A stretch of DNA of 64,000 nt, from NCBI GenBank assembly GCA_027924645.1, contig BSBN01001365.1:62001-126000 (forward strand). Reading direction: 5' to 3'. A model generated the notes under the pieces. It did not search any database. It worked only from the letters and a program-made list of their open reading frames with translations, and was not told the origin of the DNA. Both the position numbers and the translations under genes were made by a program. The DNA comes from Cunninghamia lanceolata (lineage: Eukaryota; Streptophyta; Pinopsida; Cupressales; Cupressaceae). Positions 33,336 through 41,932 of the stretch are shown here, one piece after another. Each line of letters starts with the position of its first letter. Position 1 is the first letter of the stretch.

Positions 33336-34628
33336 TCTAGCGCCACCTTTGAACAAATGTTCCTGAACATTTCAAAAATAGAGACTCATTCTAAACCAAG
33401 AACCTTTAGATAATCCCCTCTAACCTATTAGTCAACCCAAAAATGTACTCGAAAGGGAAAAGAACAAAGGATTGAATCAAAACACTTCATCTTTTGGTCA
33501 TTGTGGTGTGTGCAATGCTAAATACATTGATTCTGCGAAGTATTCATATGATAAACTGGAATCAGGGAATCGGAACCTTCTGCGTACACCCACACGTTAG
33601 ATTGAACAAATCTGAAAACATGATCGCGAAATCAGAATCAGAAAGCTTAGCACAATCATCCATATCCAAGAGATCTAAGTGTGTGCATTTGTATTCATTT
33701 CCATCCATTGGCAACTGAAGTCATCAAATTTCCTTTACATTAAGCTATGTGATTAGTACGCACCTCATGAACTACCTGGACATTGCCCTGCTGCCAGCGA
33801 GCGTCTATAGCCCCGGCGGGTTTGTCTTTGTAATTCCACTCGAGCAGAGCCCCACTGCCAACAAGCGTCCATAGCCCCGGTAGGGATTGCTCGATTGTCC
33901 ATCCAACTGAGTTATGGTGTGTGATCAAGTGCTTTTCTTTTTCTTTTCTTTTGATTTTCAGCTAACTAGAATTCAACAGAGTACAATGCAGTACCGCTAC
34001 CCTTGCAACACATGCTTTTGATAGCATAGGTTACGTTGATAACTCAGCTAGCTGGGTGTGGAATTCCGATGGTGGCAAAGGTGGACCATGGATTTTTCAC
34101 TTAATGTAAGATCAATGAGGCTCCCTCAGTTACTTCTAGATTTTTTAATGTGTAAAGTATAAGATCTTTGAATGTTTAAGTTATGTTAAACAATCGATCC
34201 TTCCTCCAGGAGCCAGCATTCATGCTTATTCAAAATTAACTATGAAGTCCACACCAAACTTCCAATTCACGACTCATGTTTCTCGAAGGAAGACTAAGAG
34301 ATATCAATAACAATATAGATCAAAAAACATTATGATTGCAAGATATCAGTGTCAAGACACAATTATTGGTTCCTTTCCGAGTCAAGTACAATTCCTGTCC
34401 TGATGATGAAGTTAGAGAAAGTCATCCTAGGATTGCAAAGAATTTCATGAACAATTTATCCAAGGAATGAACATTTCAAGATAAGCCAGATTGTGTTTTA
34501 GGAAGTTCATCACCCCCTTCACAAATCGGGATCCCCAGAAAGAAACCTAAAGCTAAGCAACCACCGCACTAAGGAAAGCAAACTAACTAAAGAAAGCAAA
34601 CCTAAGCTAAAGCAAACTGAAAAGAAAC
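33336..34628 (-). other. internal 3' region of element D, no gene
   Basis: Lies between the gag-like ORF and the 3' LTR. It has an imperfect direct repeat near 33780-33890 (phrase AGCGTCYATAGCCCCGG twice, about 60 bp apart). No RT or integrase motif was found. The expected polypurine tract before the LTR is poor: the minus strand reads AAAGGTGGCGCTAGA. Confidence 0.5.
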
Positions 34629-36023
34629 CTACCTAACGACAAGCAAAGAGTGAACAAGACTTAAAAGATCTAAATATATACATGATCCAGCATGATTTCT
34701 CAAAATGAATAAGAGTAATAATGCGCAAGTGATTGTTCGGAATTTAGCACGTTCATCCTTGAATTCGGAGAAAAGATCTTGCACACTACACTCCTCATAT
34801 TCAAGCAAAATTTCACGCAGGATTATCAGTTGTGGCAATTCAAAAGGACCATGATTAATCCACACACAAGTTGTTCTTCCTAATTTTTCATAATCAAATT
34901 CATAACTTTCACAACTAACGGCAGGTAAAGAGACAACCTGGGATACTTCGTCTTCCAGTGGAAATTGTTCAATCTCCATCAGCATATCAGGAGGTCGCAG
35001 TTGATGATGGATCATTCCTCTTGCAGCAACTCGTTCATCTTGGAATAACTTTGGCAAAAGTTGTTCAGGCACTTCCTTTCTTGGATCTTCCAGCGCCCCT
35101 TCGAACTGTTCTTCCTTGGACTCAATAGCTGGTACCTTTTTATTCAACATATCCATAAGGTTGTCTTCTTCTCCAAGGACGCATGAAATTCCTTGTGATT
35201 CATTTTCAATGACTTCCTCTTGTAGCATGGACGGGTGTTCATCAAGGATTTCCTCCTCTTGCAATGGACTGAAGTCACCTTCATTTTTGATGGAAGAATG
35301 GACATCTTGATCGTCACATGTATTTATCTGAACACCTTTTATTTCCTTTTCCGCTTCTCCTTCAGCAAGCTCGTTCTTTCTTGGAAGAAGATATGCAAAC
35401 TTGTTCTCCTCAATAGTATTTTGATTATCAGAGCCATTAGTACTGTTTGTACTATTGGATGAAATGAGAAAGTCTTCTCCTTTGGATGTACAGTTGATTT
35501 CTTGAAGACACTTGCTCCACAAGATGTCCAATCTAAGTCGTGTCTTGGATTCCTCTTCCAGCCTCAATTGTTCCTTGACTTGACGAATAGCTTCGGCACA
35601 AGACGAACAGGTGAGTTCCGAATGAACTGCATTATGAATCCTGCACCATCCACCTGGAATCAAGAAGTCTTCTGTAGGCAAATCCTTCTCAATGCTCAAT
35701 CTCCTCTTGATCATTTCCTTGAAACTTTTGAAGAACTCCCTTTCATCAAATAGAACGTCAGGCACTGCTTTCGTAGGAACAACTGGCTCATGCACCTGTG
35801 AAAAGGGAATTTTCCCTTGCACTCTTAATTCCATCCTAGATAGAAATGTTAGACAATACATTTCATCGTGTCCATTGGTCTCGTGGATTCTACATTCCCT
35901 CCGTGACGCAAAGTCTTTTAAACTCTTAGGGTGAAGTTGTGCACTCAAATTCCACCAGAGCTGGAGAAGGTTAACTTTAGGATGATCCACATTGAATTGC
36001 CTTCTAGATCCTGAGAAATCCAT
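34629..36023 (-). CDS. gag-like ORF of element D, 464 residues
   Basis: Opens at ATG 36021-36023 on the minus strand, 286 bp after the LTR end and primer site, and runs 464 codons. Two metal-knuckle-like motifs are visible: residues 44-57 CRIHETNGHDEMYC (C-X2-H-X4-H-X4-C) and residues 127-139 CRIHNAVHSELTC (C-X2-H-X3-H-X4-C). The first is the variant used by many plant gypsy gag proteins after the capsid domain. The rest is Glu/Leu-rich, with acidic stretches (residues about 215-330) and a hydrophobic C-terminus. A full capsid domain, protease, RT and integrase are absent. It is probably the nucleocapsid-end remnant of a gypsy gag retained as the element's only protein, which might bind the element RNA. 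Whether it is translated is unknown. Confidence 0.6.
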   Translation of the reverse strand: MDFSGSRRQFNVDHPKVNLLQLWWNLSAQLHPKSLKDFASRRECRIHETNGHDEMYCLTFLSRMELRVQGKIPFSQVHEPVVPTKAVPDVLFDEREFFKSFKEMIKRRLSIEKDLPTEDFLIPGGWCRIHNAVHSELTCSSCAEAIRQVKEQLRLEEESKTRLRLDILWSKCLQEINCTSKGEDFLISSNSTNSTNGSDNQNTIEENKFAYLLPRKNELAEGEAEKEIKGVQINTCDDQDVHSSIKNEGDFSPLQEEEILDEHPSMLQEEVIENESQGISCVLGEEDNLMDMLNKKVPAIESKEEQFEGALEDPRKEVPEQLLPKLFQDERVAARGMIHHQLRPPDMLMEIEQFPLEDEVSQVVSLPAVSCESYEFDYEKLGRTTCVWINHGPFELPQLIILREILLEYEECSVQDLFSEFKDERAKFRTITCALLLLFILRNHAGSCIYLDLLSLVHSLLVVR

Positions 36024-36288
36024 GTCTTCTTTTATTTTCTGAATTTTTTACTTTTTTTGTATTTTCCACATATGATGAGATCTAGCAAATCTCAAAATTC
36101 TTCCTTGAAAGCTCACTTTGGTTCCGCATTCACAGTCCGGAGTTCATTCAACATTCCTTCTCGCTTCCGTTGGGCATTTGATGGAGAAATGGCTTGAAAT
36201 GATTGTAGCAATCCTTCCTGTAACCTCGGAATGAACAGGACAATTCGTAGATCATGCCCAGAATGAATGGAGTAATTCCTTGAATGGC

Positions 36289-36308
36289 CCTCCTTCTAAT
36301 GCCAAAGA
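36289..36308 (-). promoter_or_regulatory. candidate primer binding site of element D
   Basis: The minus strand reads TCTTTGGCATTAGAAGGAGG directly after the 5' LTR end. TGGCATTAGAAG matches TGGTATCAGAGC at 8 of 12 bases. Assignment tentative; another tRNA may be used. Confidence 0.4.
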
Positions 36309-39300
36309 TGTTGATGATGTTTTTGTGACACCACAACAATAGAATAAAATACTGAGTATCCTATCCTCTCTTGAACAAAGCTTCTCAGACGCTGAACTTC
36401 GTGATCGAATGAGACTGCTCCAAGGTTCCTTGAATGTCAGGTCTTGACATGCACAGGGATAAACTCAGTGAAATGATGTGATTTGCTGGTAATCACGAGG
36501 GGGGCTTACGTGGGATTGCTCCATCTTCATGGACATGGATAAGTTCATTACTCCTAGGACTCGGATTTGTGGGTGAATGGAACTCCTTCACAAATGGACA
36601 ACTTGGAATTCCTAAGTTCCACTCTTGAAGAGGCGTATGATTTTGCAATGAAGCTTCTAGAAAACTAATCCTGGCGAAAATCTAAAAGAAAATGCAAAAG
36701 ATGAATGAGGGTTCAGGAAACTAACTGATGGAAAAGACTACTACTGAGGATGGAAACTGGAACCAGTCCTCTACTTCGTCATGAGACAACAGTTAGGCAG
36801 GGATGGTGCTATCTTCTGAAGGGGAGTAAGGATTTTTAGATTGCTCTTGCAAGGGACATGGAATTGATCATGCAGAACAGTCGAAGTTAGACTTGGAATT
36901 AGTTCAGGCTAACCATGCACGGTGATTTGCAGGCGACAGATCACCAATGGTATGAACAAACAGATTCAATCGTTCAACAGTAATAATCTCCATCATTCTA
37001 ACTAATGAAATACTGAAAGAAAATAGAAATGAAACAACTTAAATCTTGGAGCTTATGATTTGCTTCAAAGAAGTCCAAAAACCATGCCACAATCCAAAGA
37101 ATATCAAGAACACCAATCTTCAATGTCCATATATTGATTTGGGAATGTCTTACAACAATCTTGCTGATTCTTCAAAGTTCCTTTGCTCCAGAAATGGAGT
37201 GCAACAGAAATGAACAACTAACTAACTACTTGCTCTAAGAGCATGAAAAATGAGAGAAGAAAGAAGACCCCTTCAAATGAGGCCCCTCAGCCTTTATATA
37301 GGCAAGCAGAATACAAAGAGGAGGTGAGGAGATCTGATCTCCTGAAAATCCGTGCAAACCCTAAAGAGATAGGGATGAACATGTCATAGGCTTCGTGGGA
37401 TGCTGCCACCTGTCCTGGACGCCACCCGTCCTGGGGAAAGATGCCATCTGTACTGGCTGACTAAGCTGCTTGGTAGGTAGGTGAGACCAGTCAACTGCCC
37501 AGCTCAACCTGCTCCTTGGTCGCAAATTTCATGGTGAATAGGAATCCCCTTGTCCTGGTCGCAAATTTCAGGGTGAACAGGATTTTGCGACCTGGAATGA
37601 TTTTCTTCCTGGGCGCACAATCTAGGGGGTCAAGGAACTTTTGCTATGGAATTCCTTCCAGGCTGGAAATCAAGTCAAACCTAATGGAATTCTTGGAGTG
37701 ATCCTTGGAATTTTGTCTCGGTTCTGTGTACTTTGGAATTGAAATTCCATCCCTGCTCTATTTTCCTTTGCACCGGCACGGATCCTTGCTCTTGGCGTGG
37801 ATTCTCGTTCTTCTCGATGGGTGGTGAACTTGAAGTGCATCCTCCTGGTTGTCCAGGGATTGATCCTCTTGTCCGGAACTAGAATCCTTTGACATTGCCT
37901 TCTTTGTGCCAGTCATGCTGACCGTTGGAAGAGGGGCGTGCTGATGAAATCAATGCCTTTGAATGGAGCAATGCCTTCATCTTCCCTTGGTATACATGTG
38001 TAGTCTTCTTGTTATTAGAGCTCTTAGATCCTGAAATGGTCATCCTCTGAAGCCTAAACTCTCTGTATCCATCCTAATTGTCCTGGATCATCCTTGTTCG
38101 TCCTCTCCGGTATTGGAACTCCATGATGCTTGAGATAGTCCTTGATCATCCTTGAGCTCTGTCTTCATGGAAGCTCATCCTCATCTTGGATTCCTACAAA
38201 ATAAGGGAAACCCCGGGTAGTCATGATGAACAAGATCCTTAAATGCAATGCAATCAAAAGATAAAACAAGAACTAAACTTGCATAATTGATCAAATTGAC
38301 TTATGAATTCCTGAATAAACAACGGATTTTCTTCACTTTCTGGTATCCTTCACACTTGGACTAACCTTTCCTTCATTCCAGGATTACCAGGCATGCACAG
38401 GAGGAATTTCCAAGTGGTTCAGGAGTCCTTCCTGTTCAGGGCGCATTTTCACTGTCAACAAGAATCCTGCTGTCCAGGTCGCAAAATCCACTTCCTGCAA
38501 GAATTTGTGACCTGGAACATCCTCACTCCCTGGGCGCAAAATCCAGTAGGTACTGGATTTTGCGACTAGGACAAAATTTCCTCCCAGACGCAAATTCCTC
38601 TGCTTGTAGGATTCTGCGACTTTGATCAATTTTCCTAATTTTTGGCTAAGGATTTATCATTTTGCTCATTTCTTTGCAAGGATAGACTTTTGATCAGAGA
38701 TTCATCATTCAAATAGGATTCAGTATGAGAAGTACCTTCTATATCAAGGAATTCCAAATTTCAAGGTGTACCTCTCAGACTGGTAGGGAATATTCCTCCA
38801 TGGCGCACTTTCAGACTGACCCAGAACTCCATCATGCAGGTCGCACCTTCCACTTGGTCAGGGAATTTGCGACTAGGACATCTTTTCTTCCTGAGCGCAA
38901 ATTCCAACATGAGCAGGAATTTGCGACCAGGGAACTTTCATCCCTGAGCGCACATTCCAGTGGGTCATGGATTTTGCGCTCAGGACAACCTTCATGATTT
39001 TGGCTGAGGGTTTCATCATTGTGTTTTTTTGGCAAGGATAGATTTTCTTTACTTTGGTCAGAGACTCAATCATTTGAGACGAGATCTAAAATGAGAAACA
39101 CCTCCCATCTCCCTTAGGGAATTCCAGATTCCATGGTGAAATTTTCCAGCCAGACAAGATTCTTCATGCCGGTACCCACAGACTGGATCAGGAATGCACT
39201 GGAATCCTGCTGTCCATGAGCGCAAATTCCAGGAGGGTCAGGAATGTGCAACCTAGACAAATTTCCTCCAGGAGCGCAAATTCCACCTCTAGCTAGATTT

Positions 39301-40174
39301 TTCGACTTGGAATAAAAACTTCCTGGAGCGCATATTCCACCTCCAACAGGAATCTTCGACCAAGGACAAAATTCATCCTGGTTCAGGGACTCATTCCTTC
39401 AGTTTAAGATTCCTTTCGGAGTATGGGTCTTGGAATGACTTTTGGGTTTACTGTTTTGAGATTTCGCTGAGTCTTGGACCTTTTAATCACTGTAAACCTT
39501 CTAGATCACAGCTTTAGGAGTTCGGAATAGGGCATCATGCCGGGAGTGGAGTGGGTTCTAAGGTGGAAAGATGGATTTTGACATGGAATGACAAGCCTTG
39601 TTGAATTCAGTACCATGATTGGAACTTCGGGATAAGAATCCGGATAGACCTTGGAACGGGATTCTGGACAGGACTTTTGGATTGGACTTCCGGATCGGAC
39701 TCCTGGAACAGGATTCTGGATTGGAACTTGGGACAGAGAGTCCTGGACAGGAACTTCTGGACAGAGACCCTTAGACTGGGACTCGGATAGGGACTCCTAG
39801 ACTGGACTTCCGGACTGGAGTCCACGAATGATTTCTTGAGTGGGACTGGGGTCTGGAACAAGATTAGAACTGAGTTTCGTGCCGTGATCAGAGTGGGTTG
39901 ACTTCTTAAGATGGAAAGATAAACTCCTCCCTGAGGATTGTCCAGGATAGGTAGTTAGGGTTCCAAACCCATGCAGGAGGAAATCCTATGTGTTCACTTC
40001 TTCGAGCATCCATGATCCATCTTGACTAGTAACATCATCCGTTGTCATGAGGATAGGCCAGAAAGTACGGGATCAGGGCAAGAAACTGCAGGATCAAAGC
40101 AAAAATGACGGTGAAAGCGAGAATAAAAGGGGGTCCCCATTTGCAATGGGGTGATGTGTGAAAACGTCACAACA
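36309..40174 (-). repeat. 5' LTR of element D (intact, 3866 bp)
   Basis: Complete copy of the D LTR. On the plus strand it starts TGTTGATGATG and ends CGTCACAACA. Minus-strand TATA box near 37291-37300. Contains the motif arrays at 37515-37640, 38420-39370 and 39615-39850. No long open frame. Confidence 0.9.
38420..39370. repeat. palindromic GCGCAAATTCC array (D 5' LTR)
   Basis: Second copy of the array described at 31600-32540, with point differences and small indels between the two LTRs. Confidence 0.7.
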
Positions 40175-40184
40175 GGTTCTTACA

Positions 40185-40227
40185 GTGGTATTAGAGCTCA
40201 ACAAGAATCTGGTTAAGGGTTCTTACA
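40185..40227 (+). repeat. second 43-bp primer-site tail of LTR C
   Basis: Starts GTGGTATTAGAGCTCAACAA and ends AAGGGTTCTTACA, then the TSD TAGGG. It is a tandem copy of the first tail (23788-23825 plus 40180-40184), with about four base differences. Confidence 0.8.
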
Positions 40228-40232
40228 TAGGG

Positions 40233-40481
40233 TTTGTATTGGAGCTTCATTTCTACATCATTTTTTGGTATGTATCAACCTATCACTAGGTCTGATTTGT
40301 GACAGCATGAATCTGATTTGTATTTGGGCATGTTTGAGCCTATTCATGTGATGTATTTGCATAATCAGAAGTTCTGATTTATAGCAGCAGACTGGATAAT
40401 CTAAAAATCAGATTTGTTCCGTGTATATGTTTGCAATTTGATGTCATGTATGGTTGGATGTGTTCACGATTGAAGATATAA
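40233..40481 (+). repeat. 3' LTR of element B, second part
   Basis: Resumes at the point where the 5' LTR reads GTTTGTATTGGAGC (about 16948) and runs to the TATAA target of F. Confidence 0.9.
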
Positions 40482-41833
40482 TGTAATGTCCCCATTTTTA
40501 GCTAGCATCGGAGTTTACAGAATTAGCCTATCACTTGGGTCTCCGTAGGCTAATTGGTTGTTGTGGAGACCATTCTTGGTTCGTCGGTGGACACTTTGAG
40601 TATCATTCTCTAGATTTCCCATGGCTAGAGCTTGGTTTCTTTTGAGGTTTGTCTTCCAGAGAGTATTTCAGGCTTTTTAGACTCACTATTTTTAGTAAGT
40701 CACTGGAGCATCAGGACCATACCTTTCTATTTTTGGAAAGGGCTTTTGGATGGATAGAGGGCACATTGATCATCCCCGGGGTGTTGGTGGAATTATCAAA
40801 TTGTTATTACTATGGCTTTAATCAAGGGATTTATGATTAATTTAATGATTATTAAAGTTAAGCTTTAATAATATTAAATTACTATTATTATAATGGTTTA
40901 TAAGGTTGAGTATTAAATGTTAGGCATGTAATATTATTTTTAAATGATTATAAGCCATACGCCAACTTTGGGATATGGAGCAACAAAGCAAATATAAAAT
41001 ATGATTTTAAATGTTATTTTAAAAAAGCCTTGGGAATCGTGCCATTATAAAAGCTTTGCAAAAAGCAAATACTTAATTCATTATTACTCTCTCAATTCAT
41101 GAATTTTTTGGCTTTGGAGAAAACACAAGGGTTTGAAGAAGAAAACCAGTCTTCGAGGACGAAATCTCTCAAGGAGTTTGCATCTACAGGTGGCTTTACA
41201 TCAGAGGTCACAATTGTGCTTGATTGGAGACAGTTGGTTCAGCTTTTCAGGGGATTAATAAGTGCTGATCATAATCGGTGGAGGAATAATTATTGTTGAT
41301 AGTTATTATTGCAGATTGCTCTCTCTTTGGTAGCCACGTGGGAGACAAAGATCAGGCCGTACAATCCTTTTGTTGGGCCGTACTTCATCAAGGTTGGGCA
41401 TGGTGTTACTAGGCTGGAACGCCTAGGGTTTTGGGGTGCCAGCTTCACCAATAGGGGCGGCTAAGACAATCATTCCAATCAGAAACCAAATAGAGGTGGA
41501 GGTATTAGTGTATTGAGCAAGGTGTCCACATTTGAGGGTTTCCAGGCATGCTGTCATAAATTTCCAGAATTGCAATTTATATGGCTTGGCTCTCTGGGTA
41601 TGAGTTACTTGTAAATGTAATGCAATGATAAATCTGAATTGAAAGTAAATTGCATTTGCTTCCATAGTTTGTTGATTTGCAACTGTTTATATATTCCATT
41701 GCATTTATTTGCATTTCTTGGTAAACTTTCCTCAAAAACACAAAAATCATAAAAACTATAAAACCAAGACACAGCACAGGCAGTCAGTTTTCAAAATTAA
41801 ATATCTCGAATTGGGGTGGGATATTACATATAA
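40477..41833 (+). mobile_element. solo LTR F
   Basis: TGTAATGTCCCC (40482) to GGGATATTACA (41828), 1347 bp, with TSD TATAA (40477-40481, 41829-41833), inside B's 3' LTR. U3 inverted repeat AATTAGCCTA (40521-40530)/TAGGCTAATT (40546-40555), TATA box TATAAAAG from 41046, one leader hairpin at 41155-41170. No internal region, so a solo LTR. Confidence 0.9.
41155..41170 (+). other. leader hairpin, ACGAAATC loop (LTR F)
   Basis: Stem GAGG (41155-41158) pairs with TCTC (41167-41170) including one G-U; loop ACGAAATC (41159-41166). TATA box 109 bp upstream. Confidence 0.55.
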
Positions 41834-41932
41834 TCGTAAGGGTTCATAATTGCTTTATTATTTGACCATTTGGTGGCATATATGTTTGCTGTCCTTGTTT
41901 AATTGAAATCAGAAAATCAGAGCAGAATTCTA
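41834..41932 (+). repeat. 3' LTR of element B, last part (3' end missing)
   Basis: Matches the 5' LTR from about 17205 to 17299 (ending GCAGAATTCTA), then diverges. The last 87 bp or so, including the ATTACA end, are absent. The sequence after the break has the direct repeat CTATGTTCATT twice. Confidence 0.85.

Larger units (their letters stand above)
23821..40179 (-). mobile_element. element D: large non-autonomous LTR retrotransposon (minus strand)
   Basis: Two long direct repeats, 23826-33335 (3838 bp without unit E and its TSD) and 36309-40174 (3866 bp), enclose 2973 bp. TSD GGTTC flanks the element (23821-23825, 40175-40179). On the minus strand the LTR runs TGTTGTGACG...CATCATCAACA. 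A gag-like ORF is on the minus strand. After the 5' LTR end the minus strand reads TCTTTGGCATTAGAAGGAGG, whose TGGCATTAGAAG resembles a degenerate Met-tRNA site. No protease, RT or integrase is present, so it must be mobilised in trans; the design fits LARD-type derivatives. A TATA box on the minus strand lies near 37291-37300 (and 24807-24816), about 1 kb before the LTR 3' end. Confidence 0.85.
22171..40232 (+). mobile_element. solo LTR C (with D and E nested inside)
   Basis: C starts TATAATGTCCCC (22176; TG changed to TA) and ends TTCTTACA (40227), flanked by the 5-bp TSD TAGGG (22171-22175, 40228-40232), inside B's 3' LTR. Without the later insertion D it is 1698 bp: an LTR of 1612 bp (22176-23787), plus two tandem 43-bp tails that each begin with a primer-binding-site-like GTGGYATYAGARCTC and end GGGTTCTTACA. 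No internal coding sequence remains, as expected for a solo LTR formed by recombination. Confidence 0.85.
15902..41932 (+). mobile_element. element B: Ty3/gypsy derivative lacking RT-INT, with nested insertions
   Basis: The element has a 5' LTR (15902-17386), primer binding site, gag-protease, a novel ORF, a polypurine tract and a 3' LTR in three pieces (21133-22175, 40233-40481, 41834-41932). The 3' LTR was split by C-D-E (22176-40227) and by F (40482-41828). The two LTR copies differ at only a few percent of positions by eye over the first kilobase, so B is fairly young, and everything nested in it is younger still. The last 87 bp or so of the 3' LTR are missing at the right edge, so the TSD (AGTAC on the left) cannot be checked. 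Confidence 0.85.

Noticed and set aside
33740..33928. Possible small minus-strand protein in element D
   Set aside because: It is only 62 codons, built on a 60-bp imperfect direct repeat, with no recognisable motif.
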